Below are positions 35,195-44,551 of a stretch of 64,000 nucleotides of DNA, piece after piece (within the stretch, counting starts at the first letter, position 1; each line of letters opens with the position of its first letter). The stretch covers positions 1-64,000 of the forward strand of contig CANMRV010000006.1 in the NCBI GenBank assembly GCA_947500435.1. The letters run 5' to 3'. The stretch is from an uncultured Flavobacteriaceae bacterium (GTDB lineage: Bacteria; Bacteroidota; Bacteroidia; Flavobacteriales; Flavobacteriaceae). A program made the position numbers and the translations under genes. The notes under the pieces were generated by a model. The model searched no databases. It had not been told where the DNA came from and saw only the letters and a program-made list of their open reading frames with translations.

Positions 35195-37945
35195 ATGACC
35201 AAAACATTAACTTACGTTTTTGTTATCATTTATGCATTCTTTTTTGCACAAATCGGTCATGCACAAAATTCTTTTGAAAAGGAAACTGAGGTATTTGCAA
35301 ACGCGGCAGATGCCGAAAAAATATATTTACAACTTTCTGGAACCACCTTTAATACCTCGGAAACCATTTGGTTCAAAGCTATAGTAACAGATGTCCTTGA
35401 CCACGTGCCTACAACAAAAAGCGGGGTACTCCATGTAGAACTGATCGACCCATTGAACAACCAAATAGTTGATAAAAACCTGCTAAAGATAAATGATGGC
35501 GTGTCAGATGGTTTTTTTCAATTACATTCAAGCTACGGAGAAGGAAGGTATATTGTTAGGGCATACACAGAATGGAACAAAAATTTCGGTGTAAATTTTA
35601 TTAGCTCCATTCCTATTAATTTATATAGAGTACAGAAAGTTGAAAACAAACCCAATCCCATTCGTGATATAGTTTTTACAAAAGACCTTAGTTCTAGTGC
35701 ATTTTCTTTATCGTCAACAATTATTATTAAGGAGTTGGACAGTCTTCATAGTGATGATGCAATGTTATATATGCATTGGAAAGGTGGTAAAGACTCAATT
35801 CTAATAAAACAAAAGAAAAAGGCCCCCAATACGAATATCGAACATAAGGTTCCAATAGGCGTACCGATAGTACATTACCGATTACAAACCGAAAATGAGG
35901 TATTCACAAAATCGATAGTTTTTGATGATGAATATGGTTCACTTCAGTTTTTTCCTGAAGGAGGTTCTTTGGTAGAGGGTTTACAAAGTGTAGTTGGATT
36001 CAAGTATATAGACTACAGGGGAAAGGGTGCTGAAATTCTAGGAACGATAGAAGATCAAGATAATACCAAAGTTGCTGAATTTAAAAGCAATGTTTTAGGA
36101 ATGGGCAAAGTAATCTTGACGCCAAAAGCGGACCAAACCTATTATGGAGTTTTAACTACTAATAGCGGGAATACCTTTAAGTATGAATTGCCCAAAGCAA
36201 AAAAGATGGGTCAGGTTTTGAGCTTAATTCACAAAGAATCAGAAAAGGAACTTAGAATTTGGAATAAGGAAAAAAATAGCGATAGTGTCTTCGTTAAGCT
36301 TTTTCACAGGGGCAAGAACCTTTTCTTTCTTAAGTCACGATTCAGAAATGGGATGTTTTCATATAAAATTCAGCCAGAAGATTTGCCCCATGGCGTCATT
36401 GGAATTACGGTTTTCGATAAAAGCTCTAGACCTGTGGCGGAGCGTCATTTTTTTAATAAATCAAAAGAGGAAAACCTTGATATAAAAATAGAAACGGATA
36501 AGGATAACTATTCTGTTCGGGATAGCGTTCAAGTTTCTATATCGACACAGCAAAATAACCAATCTGTACGAGCATCGGTATCAGTTATGGCAATTGATTC
36601 TAGCTACTTTTATGGCACTAATCTTGAAAGAAATACTATTATTTCCTACTTTTTGTTACAATCTGATCTTAAGGGAAGGGTTGAAAACCCGTCGTACTAT
36701 TTTGAAAATGACAAAAACTTAAACGAATTAGATTATTTAATGTTGACTCAGGGGTGGACCAACTATAAATACAAAGAGAAGAAAAAGCCGAGACTTGTTA
36801 ATGCTGAAAAAGGCCTGGAGGTTAGAGGCACAGTTGATAATATTGAGAGAGGAGGCAAAGTAGGTATTCCATGGAAAAAACAGTATGAATTGAATATGCT
36901 CCTAATGGGAGAACCTGTTGAGACTTATACGCAAGAGACAGATAGCACGGGGTACTTTAGATTTATGTTGGATGACAGCTATGGTCTAGGCAGAACGTTT
37001 GTGATGCAGCCCACTGATGCAAGCAATAAAAATGGGGATTTAAAAATTAATATCAATAAGTACGGGTCCCCTGAAATATCTTATGAAGTGGAAAAAGTTA
37101 TTGCACCTGTAGATAGTATTATCGAAAAGAAAATGATTTTAAAAATAGAGGAAGATATAAAACTCGATCCTTTTCTATTGCCAAATACCATTGCGCTTAA
37201 TGAAGTTGAGGTGAGTGATTATAAAATTACCCCAGAACGCGCAAAAATGGTAGAGCTACATGGGATCCCCGATGTAGTTATTGATAACAAAGAATTGATA
37301 AGTAAACAAAAGAAATGGACAAACAACCTGTATAGATGGTTGCTTTTCAATTATCCAAAAAAAATACGTGTTGGGCGGGTTGGTAATGGACAAGGTTTTG
37401 AACTTGCTTATGTTAATGGTGCCGACTGGACCTATGTGGTTGTCGATGGTACTCCTGTACATGAGGAAGATTACAGACTTATTGGGTATATTCCGGTAAG
37501 TGCAGTTAAGAGTTTAGAGATTATTCAAAATACCCAGACAGCCAACAAATATTTCAATGATGTTTTTTATTGCGCACCATTGTGTCCTCTTCCAGCGTTT
37601 CCTGCTATACTTGCTATTTACACCCACTCCGGAATGGGTCTGTCTGGCGCTTTCCCCAAAGCCAAAAATACTAACCTTATAAACGATACGGCTCCCCAAT
37701 ATTCTCCAATTCGCGAATATTATGTACCCGAATATCATGAACCCTCAAAAATAGATTGGAGTGTTCCTGACAGGCGAACTCTGTTGCATTGGAAGCCCAA
37801 TATTATTACCAATAGCGACGGTCAAGGGAAAACTATTTTTTACAATGGTGACCTTACCGGAAAAATGGTGCTTATCTGTGAAGGAATTACTTCAAATGGA
37901 AAAGTAGGATATTCAGAGTTGTTTTATGAAGTAGATAATCCTTGA
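35195..37945 (+). CDS. Secreted MG2-like surface protein with TonB plug-like domain but no barrel
   Basis: The 916-residue protein has a signal peptide (ending QIGHAQ). The N-terminal part resembles macroglobulin MG2-type beta domains (KIYLQLSGTTFNTSETIWFKA, GEGRYIVRAYTEW). Several beta-rich repeats follow. Residues about 690-825 resemble a TonB-receptor plug (LNEVEVSDYKI, VVVDGTPV, AVKSLEIIQN, AILAIYTHSG), but the frame ends about 90 residues later without a barrel. Such proteins are common and uncharacterised in Bacteroidota. It stands alone. A role in surface binding or envelope assembly is only inference. Confidence 0.72.
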   Translation: MTKTLTYVFVIIYAFFFAQIGHAQNSFEKETEVFANAADAEKIYLQLSGTTFNTSETIWFKAIVTDVLDHVPTTKSGVLHVELIDPLNNQIVDKNLLKINDGVSDGFFQLHSSYGEGRYIVRAYTEWNKNFGVNFISSIPINLYRVQKVENKPNPIRDIVFTKDLSSSAFSLSSTIIIKELDSLHSDDAMLYMHWKGGKDSILIKQKKKAPNTNIEHKVPIGVPIVHYRLQTENEVFTKSIVFDDEYGSLQFFPEGGSLVEGLQSVVGFKYIDYRGKGAEILGTIEDQDNTKVAEFKSNVLGMGKVILTPKADQTYYGVLTTNSGNTFKYELPKAKKMGQVLSLIHKESEKELRIWNKEKNSDSVFVKLFHRGKNLFFLKSRFRNGMFSYKIQPEDLPHGVIGITVFDKSSRPVAERHFFNKSKEENLDIKIETDKDNYSVRDSVQVSISTQQNNQSVRASVSVMAIDSSYFYGTNLERNTIISYFLLQSDLKGRVENPSYYFENDKNLNELDYLMLTQGWTNYKYKEKKKPRLVNAEKGLEVRGTVDNIERGGKVGIPWKKQYELNMLLMGEPVETYTQETDSTGYFRFMLDDSYGLGRTFVMQPTDASNKNGDLKININKYGSPEISYEVEKVIAPVDSIIEKKMILKIEEDIKLDPFLLPNTIALNEVEVSDYKITPERAKMVELHGIPDVVIDNKELISKQKKWTNNLYRWLLFNYPKKIRVGRVGNGQGFELAYVNGADWTYVVVDGTPVHEEDYRLIGYIPVSAVKSLEIIQNTQTANKYFNDVFYCAPLCPLPAFPAILAIYTHSGMGLSGAFPKAKNTNLINDTAPQYSPIREYYVPEYHEPSKIDWSVPDRRTLLHWKPNIITNSDGQGKTIFYNGDLTGKMVLICEGITSNGKVGYSELFYEVDNP

Positions 37946-37992
37946 TTATATTACTCAAGTTGTACTTTTTAAAATATCACTTGCAAATCCCT

Positions 37993-38000
37993 TATTTTTG
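37993..38000 (+). promoter_or_regulatory. -7 promoter element almost abutting the sprT start
   Basis: TATTTTTG matches TAnnTTTG exactly and ends 6 bases before the ATG at 38007, so the transcript would be leaderless or nearly so. A T-rich TTTT at 37968 may be a weak -33 box. Confidence 0.4.
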
Positions 38001-38006
38001 TGTCCA

Positions 38007-38609
38007 ATGGATGACATCCTAAAAAAATACTTACCGGAAAGAGCGGTAATTCCTTGCCTTGAACTGATTCAAAGTACTGAGGTGCATTTGAAAATCGTAA
38101 ACGAAAGAGTTACCCGCCATGGTGATTACCGCAGAATGCCGGATGGAAGACACCAAATTACGGTGAATGCGACTTTAAATAAATATCGATTTTTGATTAC
38201 ACTAGTGCATGAAATTGCCCACTTAGCAGCATTTGAAAAATATGGCCGACGCATAAAACCGCATGGTAAGGAATGGAAACATACCTTTCAACGTTTGATG
38301 CTTCCTTTTATTAGACCAGAAGTGTTTCCCCCTAAGTTACTTCCATTATTGGCCAGGCATTTTAAAAACCCGAAGGCAAGCAGTAGTACCGATGCACAGT
38401 TGTCGGTGGCTTTGAAAAGCTTTGATGAGCAACAAAGCGACCAATCCTACGTTTTTGAATTACCTTTGGGAAGCGTTTTCCGTCTGCATAACGGCAAGTT
38501 GTATAAAAAGGGAAACCGACGTGTAAAGCGTTACGAGTGTGTTGAAATGGCTACTGGTAAAATGTACTTGTTTCAACCAAATGCTGAGGTTGAGTTAATC
38601 AAGGGTTAG
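38007..38609 (+). CDS. SprT-like zinc metallopeptidase domain protein
   Basis: A SprT/Spartan-like protein with the zincin motif HEIAH followed by a third likely zinc ligand in KPHGKEWKHTF. The N-terminal 110 residues hold this domain, and the C-terminal part (VFELPLGSVFRLHNGKLYKKGNRRVKRYEC) may be a small nucleic-acid-binding or zinc-ribbon-like fold. The activity of bacterial SprT proteins is poorly known. The frame extends to a TTG at 37998 that sits inside a promoter element, so I chose ATG 38007 (200 residues). A direct repeat copied from its 3' end lies downstream. Confidence 0.85.
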   Translation: MDDILKKYLPERAVIPCLELIQSTEVHLKIVNERVTRHGDYRRMPDGRHQITVNATLNKYRFLITLVHEIAHLAAFEKYGRRIKPHGKEWKHTFQRLMLPFIRPEVFPPKLLPLLARHFKNPKASSSTDAQLSVALKSFDEQQSDQSYVFELPLGSVFRLHNGKLYKKGNRRVKRYECVEMATGKMYLFQPNAEVELIKG

Positions 38610-38677
38610 AATAGTAATTGATTGTAAAATGTCATCCTGAGCTAAGTCGAAGAACAGCCAAATGCTGAGGTTGAATT
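38577..38677 (+). repeat. Tandem copy of the sprT 3' end plus a dispersed-type repeat
   Basis: CCAAATGCTGAGGTTGA at 38577-38593, coding for the end of SprT, recurs at 38658-38674 in the spacer before manC. Between the copies, 38631-38655 begins GTCATCCTGAGCTAAGTCGA, a sequence type that recurs in intergenic regions of many Flavobacteriaceae genomes. The arrangement resembles an insertion or slippage with an 81-base period. Confidence 0.7.
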
Positions 38678-38704
38678 GATAATAAGTTGAATTGAAAAGA
38701 AGAA

Positions 38705-39784
38705 ATGAATAAAAATTACTACGCAGTTTTAATGGCAGGTGGAGTTGGGTCTCGATTTTGGCCGATAAGTACTTCTGAAAATCCCAAGCAATTTCATGAT
38801 ATGTTGGGTACAGGTGATACCCTTATTCAAAAGACTTTCAAACGTTTGAACAAGTTTGTACCCACTGAGAATATTTTGATTCTGACCAATGAGCGTTATA
38901 ACGATTTGGTTTTAGAGCAATTGCCTTTGGTAAAGCAGGAGCAGGTCGTTTTAGAACCAGCAATGCGTAATACAGCTCCTTGTATTTTGTATGCCGCAAT
39001 GAAGATTCAGAAAATGAATCCCGATGGGGTAATGATTGTTGCACCTAGCGATCACTGGATTGAGGATGAAGAAGCTTTTGCAAAAGATGTTACAACTTGC
39101 TTTGAAAAATGTGAGAATGAAGAAGTGCTTTGTACTTTGGGTATTAAACCTTCCTTTCCGAATACGGGTTTTGGTTATATTGAGTATGAAAAAGATAGTG
39201 GCACTGGACTCAAAAAAGTAAATCAATTCCGAGAAAAACCGGATTATGAAACTGCAAAAGAGTTTTTAGCACAAGGTAATTTTCTATGGAATGCCGGTAT
39301 TTTTATGTGGAGTGTAAAAACGATAGTAAACGCCTTCGAAAAGTATCAAAAGGTACAATATGATTTGTTTGATTCAGGAATGTCTTGTTATAATACAAAT
39401 GAAGAATCGGCATTCATAAAGGAGAATTACCCGAAGGCAGAGAACATTTCTATTGACTATGCTATTTTAGAAAATTCGAAATCTATTTTTGTGCTTCCAG
39501 CGACTTTTGATTGGAACGATTTAGGCACATGGGGCTCACTTTATGATAAAATGAATGATGGTACAGCAGATAATGCAGTAGTTGGCGCTCAGCTTTTGGC
39601 CGAAGATGCTTCGGGGAATATGATTCGTTCGCCCAAAGGCAAAGTTGTTGTGGTCAACGGATTGAACGATTATATTATTGTCGATAAAGAAGAAGTGCTT
39701 CTTATCTATCCTAAATCCAAAGAACAAGATATCAAACTAGTTTTGAATAAAGTAAAAGACAAATTCGGTAATCAATACGGATAA
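38705..39784 (+). CDS. manC: Mannose-1-phosphate guanylyltransferase
   Basis: Makes GDP-mannose from mannose-1-phosphate and GTP for exopolysaccharide, O-antigen or glycan synthesis, in the cytoplasm. The 359-residue protein has only the nucleotidyltransferase domain. The pyrophosphorylase signature is AGGVGSRFWP with NPKQF, followed by EPAMRNTAPCILYA, IVAPSDHWI, FGYIEYE, FREKPD, WNAGIFMWS and FDWNDLGTW. It lacks the phosphomannose isomerase domain of long ManC proteins. DUF389 follows after 2 bases, so the two genes are likely cotranscribed. Confidence 0.94.
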   Translation: MNKNYYAVLMAGGVGSRFWPISTSENPKQFHDMLGTGDTLIQKTFKRLNKFVPTENILILTNERYNDLVLEQLPLVKQEQVVLEPAMRNTAPCILYAAMKIQKMNPDGVMIVAPSDHWIEDEEAFAKDVTTCFEKCENEEVLCTLGIKPSFPNTGFGYIEYEKDSGTGLKKVNQFREKPDYETAKEFLAQGNFLWNAGIFMWSVKTIVNAFEKYQKVQYDLFDSGMSCYNTNEESAFIKENYPKAENISIDYAILENSKSIFVLPATFDWNDLGTWGSLYDKMNDGTADNAVVGAQLLAEDASGNMIRSPKGKVVVVNGLNDYIIVDKEEVLLIYPKSKEQDIKLVLNKVKDKFGNQYG

Positions 39785-39786
39785 TC

Positions 39787-41256
39787 ATGAGCGAAGATTT
39801 AAATCAAGATCAAATCACGCCTACTGAAGAGCCTATTGAAAGTAAGGAAGAAGTCAAAAAAGACTTTCAGGGACTTTTGGGAAGCACCAAGAAGTTTCTC
39901 TCCGAACTCTTGGATATTCGCAAGAATACCGACCAAGAAGCTACGAAAGAGGCCATTATTGCGGATATACCTTTTAAAGGCCATACCTCTTGGATTTTAA
40001 TCTGTTCTATTTTTATTGCATCGGTTGGGCTTAATGCAAACTCTACTGCTGTTGTTATTGGTGCAATGTTAATTTCCCCATTAATGGGTCCCATTTTGGG
40101 TATGGGTATGTCATTAGCTATTAATGATATTGATACCCTTCGGAGGTCGCTTAAGAATTTGACGGTAATGGTAGTCTTAAGTGTACTTACGGCATTTTTA
40201 TTTTTTTATACTTTCCCTCTTCAAGAAGAGTCTTCGGAACTTTTGGCTAGAACAAAGCCAGATATTAGAGATGTTTTAATTGCATTTTTTGGAGGGTTGG
40301 CCTTGGTTATTGCCAGAGCCAAGAAGGGCACTATCGCGAGTGTCATATTCGGAGTTGCGATTGCAACGGCCTTGATGCCACCTCTATGCACAGTAGGTTT
40401 TGGTTTAGCAATTGGTAGATGGGATTATGCCGGTGGGGCTATGCTACTTTTCGGAATCAATACTATTTTTATCGGCCTAGCGACTTTTTTAGTTCTAAAA
40501 ATTTTGCGTTTCCCCATGGTGCGCTACGCAAATTCCCAAAGGCGCAGATTAATTGCAAGATTGGTTTCGCTTACCGCCTTGGCTGTAATGATTCCTGCAG
40601 GATACATTTTTTGGGGAGTCTATAAGGAGTTTAGATTTAAAAGTGATGCTAAGACTTTTATTCAACAGAATATTGAACCCTATAAATTCACAAAGGATGG
40701 ACGCTTTTTAGATAATCTAACTGATGTTGAATATGCTAATGGCGAAGCTTCTTCAATTGAATTGGTTTTTATGGGGAATGAAAGAGTACCAGATGGAGTT
40801 ATTGCCACTTGGGAAGCTGGAATGCAAGAATTCAATCATCTAGAAAAGTGTGATTTGAAGATTATTCAAGGCTCTCAAAATGACCAGGCGAATCAGTTAA
40901 AATATGTTGATGAGCTATATCAATCACAGAAAAGCGAATTGCTCGGCAAGGATGAAAAAATTCGTTTGTTGGAATCTGAGTTAAATAAAATAAAGAAATC
41001 AGTATCGAAACAAATTCCGTTTCAAGAAATTAGTGCGGAGGCAAAGGCCAACTATGAGAATTTGATTGAACTGGAATATGACAATGCTATTTTAACCGAT
41101 TTTAAGAAAATAGATACCTTAACCATCTTTCAGGCGAAATGGAAAAGAGATGCCAGGCGAACACAAATCGTCAAAGACACCAAGAAACTTCATGATTGGT
41201 TAAAAATACGTTTGAAAGATAGTACGATTAGATTGAAGGAGATTGTTCAAGATTAA
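39787..41256 (+). CDS. DUF389 membrane protein with C-terminal coiled-coil tail
   Basis: The 489-residue inner membrane protein has a cytoplasmic N-terminus, about five helices in residues 70-280 (IASVGLNANSTAVVIGAMLISPLMGPILGMG, FGVAIATALMPPLCTVGFGLA), and a long soluble tail. The helical core is the DUF389 domain (also called the TIGR00341 type), whose substrate is not established. The tail includes a probable coiled coil (about 375-415, LGKDEKIRLLESELNKIKK). It begins 2 bases after manC. The stop overlaps by 4 bases the stop of the convergent ABC ATPase gene. Confidence 0.85.
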   Translation: MSEDLNQDQITPTEEPIESKEEVKKDFQGLLGSTKKFLSELLDIRKNTDQEATKEAIIADIPFKGHTSWILICSIFIASVGLNANSTAVVIGAMLISPLMGPILGMGMSLAINDIDTLRRSLKNLTVMVVLSVLTAFLFFYTFPLQEESSELLARTKPDIRDVLIAFFGGLALVIARAKKGTIASVIFGVAIATALMPPLCTVGFGLAIGRWDYAGGAMLLFGINTIFIGLATFLVLKILRFPMVRYANSQRRRLIARLVSLTALAVMIPAGYIFWGVYKEFRFKSDAKTFIQQNIEPYKFTKDGRFLDNLTDVEYANGEASSIELVFMGNERVPDGVIATWEAGMQEFNHLEKCDLKIIQGSQNDQANQLKYVDELYQSQKSELLGKDEKIRLLESELNKIKKSVSKQIPFQEISAEAKANYENLIELEYDNAILTDFKKIDTLTIFQAKWKRDARRTQIVKDTKKLHDWLKIRLKDSTIRLKEIVQD

Positions 41257-42020
41257 TTCCTTTCCTCAATATACATTTGGCGTACTTTCTTAAAAAGCTC
41301 TGAAGAATATACAAAATTAGTTACCGCTTCATTATCAGTCTTAAAGATTTCATGTTTGGTACCTTCCCATTCTTTGAGTCCGTCTTTTAGGAAAAGTATT
41401 TTTTCTCCAATTTCCATCACCGAGTTCATGTCATGAGTATTGATAACAGTGGTAATATTGTATTCCTCAGTGATTTCTTTGATAAGATTATCAATAACAA
41501 TTGCCGTTCTTGGATCTAACCCTGAATTGGGTTCGTCACAGAATAGGTACTGCGGATTCATAACAATGGCTCTAGCAATGGCAACCCTTTTCTGCATACC
41601 ACCAGAAATTTCAGAGGGAAATTTATGATGCGCATCTACTAGGTTTACCCTGTTCAAAACAATATTCACACGATCTTCCATTTCAGACTTGGCGAGTTTC
41701 GTGAACATTTCAAGGGGAAACATTACATTGCCTGCAACAGTGAGGCCGTCAAAAAGGGCGCTTCCTTGAAAAACCATGCCCATATCTTCTTTTAAAGCAC
41801 GTTGTTCTTGACTTGAGAGTTCCGAAAAGTTTTGTCCGTCATAGCAGATTTTGCCTTCTGTAGGTTCAAATAACCCTAATAAACATTTTAGAAAAACCGT
41901 TTTCCCTGAACCACTTTGTCCGATGATAAGATTCGTCTTTCCGGTATCAAAAGTTGTGGTTATTCCCTTTAAGACATGGGCATCACCGAAAGACTTATGT
42001 ATGTTTTCTACTTCAATCAT
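41253..42020 (-). CDS. ABC transporter ATP-binding protein, MlaF-like
   Basis: The ATPase of a lipid (Mla/Mce-type) ABC importer or exporter acting in outer membrane lipid asymmetry. Motifs: Walker A IGQSGSGKT, Q-loop MVFQGSALFDGLTV (MlaF-like), signature SGGMQKR, Walker B LFCDEPNSGLDP and the H-loop NTHDM. The frame extends to 42080, overlapping the permease gene. I use ATG at 42020 (MIEVENIHKSF), whose start overlaps the permease stop as TAATG, giving 255 residues. The permease gene is upstream in the same operon; no MCE-domain gene follows here. Confidence 0.9.
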   Translation of the reverse strand: MIEVENIHKSFGDAHVLKGITTTFDTGKTNLIIGQSGSGKTVFLKCLLGLFEPTEGKICYDGQNFSELSSQEQRALKEDMGMVFQGSALFDGLTVAGNVMFPLEMFTKLAKSEMEDRVNIVLNRVNLVDAHHKFPSEISGGMQKRVAIARAIVMNPQYLFCDEPNSGLDPRTAIVIDNLIKEITEEYNITTVINTHDMNSVMEIGEKILFLKDGLKEWEGTKHEIFKTDNEAVTNFVYSSELFKKVRQMYIEERN

Positions 42021-42760
42021 TAGGTTAGTAATAGTTGCGTTAGAATATAATTCGTGATAATAATGACCACACTCGTCCATACAAAAGAGGTCGTACTTGC
42101 TTTTCCTACCTCTAAGGCCCCACCTTTCATGTAAAATCCATGATATGAGGGAATGGTTGCCAATAAGAATGCAAATACAAAGGTTTTAATGAAGGAATAC
42201 GTAACATGAAACGGAATGAAATCCATAGTAACACCCTCTACAAAATCTGCGCTGGTAATGAACCCTCCAAAAACTCCCGCAAACCATCCACCAAAAATAC
42301 CAACGTACATTGCTATTGAAATTATGAATGGATACAACATCATGGCAACGATTTTTGGAAAAACAAGATAATTTAAAGCATTTACGCCCATTACTTCGAG
42401 CGCATCAATTTGCTCGGTTACCCGCATTGTGCCAATACTGGAAGTGATGAAAGAACCAACTTTACCGGCCATGATTACAGAACAAAAAGTTGGTGCAAAT
42501 TCTAGAATAATGGACTGACGGGTGGCAAAGCCAATTAAGTTCTTTGGGATTAAATCACTGGTAAGGTTCATAGCAGTCTGAATCGAAACAACCGCACCTA
42601 TAAAAAAGGATATAAAAACAATAATACCTAAAGACCCGAAGATGAGTTCATCTATCTCCTTGAGAATCAAATTCTTCATGATTCTCCATTTGGTAGGCTT
42701 TCTGAACAAATCGATTACCATAATCGCGTAGCCACCAATATCAGCTAAATACTTCATCAA
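42020..42760 (-). CDS. MlaE-family ABC permease
   Basis: The membrane subunit that pairs with the ATPase encoded by the overlapping gene. The 246-residue protein has about five to six hydrophobic segments with family motifs: FISFFIGAVVSIQTAM, EFAPTFCSVIMAGKVGSFITSSIGTMRVTEQIDALEVMG and YLVFPKIVAMML. The conserved GTMRVTEQIDALEVMG loop is the diagnostic MlaE/YrbE segment. The pair is transcribed away from the PafA-like gene. Phospholipid transport is inferred from the family. Confidence 0.92.
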   Translation of the reverse strand: MMKYLADIGGYAIMVIDLFRKPTKWRIMKNLILKEIDELIFGSLGIIVFISFFIGAVVSIQTAMNLTSDLIPKNLIGFATRQSIILEFAPTFCSVIMAGKVGSFITSSIGTMRVTEQIDALEVMGVNALNYLVFPKIVAMMLYPFIISIAMYVGIFGGWFAGVFGGFITSADFVEGVTMDFIPFHVTYSFIKTFVFAFLLATIPSYHGFYMKGGALEVGKASTTSFVWTSVVIIITNYILTQLLLT

Positions 42761-42870
42761 ATGAATTTAGACATCTTGTATGTAAAAATAAGAATAAAAC
42801 ATTCTCTTAACTCTCATTTAAAATTTAAAAGGGTATTTTCTTTACTTTTACGCTTTCAATAAATCGTTGT

Positions 42871-44541
42871 ATGCAAAAGAAAAATCAAGGATTACTTGTT
42901 GTACTATGTCTCATTCTTTTCGGGGTCATAAATGCCTTCGGACAAAAGAATCAAAGGAACCAAGGGAATACCAATCTGAAGACTTCGCCTAAGTTAGTAG
43001 TAGGTATAGTTGTGGATCAAATGCGATATGATTATTTGACCAGATTTTGGAATCATTATGGCGATGGCGGTTTTAAGAGATTGGTCAATGAGGGATTCAA
43101 TTGCAAAAACAATCATTTTAATTATGCCCCTACAAGTACAGGCCCTGGGCATACTTCAGTGTATACTGGGGCGGCACCTGCGACTCATGGCGTGATAGGT
43201 AACAATTGGTACGACAAAGAAGCTGAAGTTAGCGTTTATTGCGCTTCAGACGATAGCTATTCATCTGTTGGTACTGCTTCTGAAGCCGGTAAAATGTCTC
43301 CGCATAGAATGAACGTAACAACAATTACTGACGAGTTGCGATTGCATACCCAAATGAGGGGAAAGACAATTGCAGTTGCTTTAAAAGACCGAGGTGCAGT
43401 TTTGCCAGGTGGGCATACGGCGAACGCAGCTTATTGGTTTCATGGAGCAGATGAAGGCAATTGGATTACCAGCACCTACTATATGAAAGAACTTCCGAAA
43501 TGGGTGAATGATTTCAATACCTCTGATGCAGTAGAAAAATATAAGAAACCTTGGAACACCGCCAAGAGTATCAATTCCTATATGGAAAGTGGTAGTGATA
43601 ATAATACCTATGAAGGACTTTTTGAAACTGAAAAAACGCCAACTTTTCCGCATAGTACACCTAACCTTTTAGACAAAAAGAAAGATTTTGAGATTATAAA
43701 ATATACGCCATATGGCAATAGTATAACTACGGATTTTGCCCTCGCCGCTGTTGGGGGTGAGGATTTAGGAAAGGATAATACAACGGACTTTCTCGCTATC
43801 AGTTATTCAAGCACAGATTATATTGGCCATAAATACGGGGTGAATTCAAAGGAGGTTCAGGATACTTACATTCAGTTGGACGCTGATTTACAACGCCTTT
43901 TTAATACTTTGGATAAAAAAGTGGGGAAAGGTGAGTACACCGTATTCCTGACCGCAGATCATGGTGCAATCGATGTACCTGCGTATTTAATTGACCAGAA
44001 AATTCCAGCTGATTATTTTGTTTATGATTCAATCAAACCAAAATTCAATGGGTTTTTACAGTACAAATTTGGAACGGCCAGTGTGGTGAAGAACTTCTCG
44101 AACTATCAATTTTTCTTGGATCACGAGGTGATTAAGAATTTGGGTATTGAGGTGGCTGAAGCCCAGGAAATCATTGCAAATGAATTGTTGAATTACAAGG
44201 GAATTGATAGGGTATATACAGGACGCCAGATGATGCAAAACAACTACACAAAGGGCATACCTTACATTCTCCAAAATGGATACAACCAGAAACGCTCAGG
44301 GGATGTTTTGGTAGTGCTCAAACCGGGAGTTATAAGTTATCCAAGAACTGGTTCAACACATGGATCACCACAGATTTATGACACCCATGTTCCCTTGTTG
44401 TTTTATGGAAAAGGTATTCAGAAGGGAAGTATGGTGAAAAGAACGGAAATTCCTGATATTGCTCCTACAATAGCTGTGCTCTTAGGTGTTGCCTTTCCGA
44501 ATGGAACGACAGGTGAACCTATCACTGAGGTTTTGGAATAA
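42871..44541 (+). CDS. Alkaline phosphatase-superfamily protein (PafA-like)
   Basis: A secreted phosphatase or phosphodiesterase of the nucleotide pyrophosphatase/PafA type, probably releasing phosphate from organophosphates. The signal peptide ends NAFGQ. Motifs: VVGIVVDQMRYDYL (metal Asp), YAPTSTGPGHTSVYTG with the likely Thr nucleophile, ATHGVIGNNWYD, SYSSTDYIGHKYG and TADHGAIDVP for the second metal site, and STHGSPQIYDTHVPLLFYG. All zinc ligands appear present in 556 residues. murI begins 10 bases after the stop, so cotranscription is possible. PafA itself is constitutive and phosphate-insensitive in Elizabethkingia; whether that holds here is unknown. Confidence 0.9.
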   Translation: MQKKNQGLLVVLCLILFGVINAFGQKNQRNQGNTNLKTSPKLVVGIVVDQMRYDYLTRFWNHYGDGGFKRLVNEGFNCKNNHFNYAPTSTGPGHTSVYTGAAPATHGVIGNNWYDKEAEVSVYCASDDSYSSVGTASEAGKMSPHRMNVTTITDELRLHTQMRGKTIAVALKDRGAVLPGGHTANAAYWFHGADEGNWITSTYYMKELPKWVNDFNTSDAVEKYKKPWNTAKSINSYMESGSDNNTYEGLFETEKTPTFPHSTPNLLDKKKDFEIIKYTPYGNSITTDFALAAVGGEDLGKDNTTDFLAISYSSTDYIGHKYGVNSKEVQDTYIQLDADLQRLFNTLDKKVGKGEYTVFLTADHGAIDVPAYLIDQKIPADYFVYDSIKPKFNGFLQYKFGTASVVKNFSNYQFFLDHEVIKNLGIEVAEAQEIIANELLNYKGIDRVYTGRQMMQNNYTKGIPYILQNGYNQKRSGDVLVVLKPGVISYPRTGSTHGSPQIYDTHVPLLFYGKGIQKGSMVKRTEIPDIAPTIAVLLGVAFPNGTTGEPITEVLE

Positions 44542-44551
44542 TAAAGATTTC

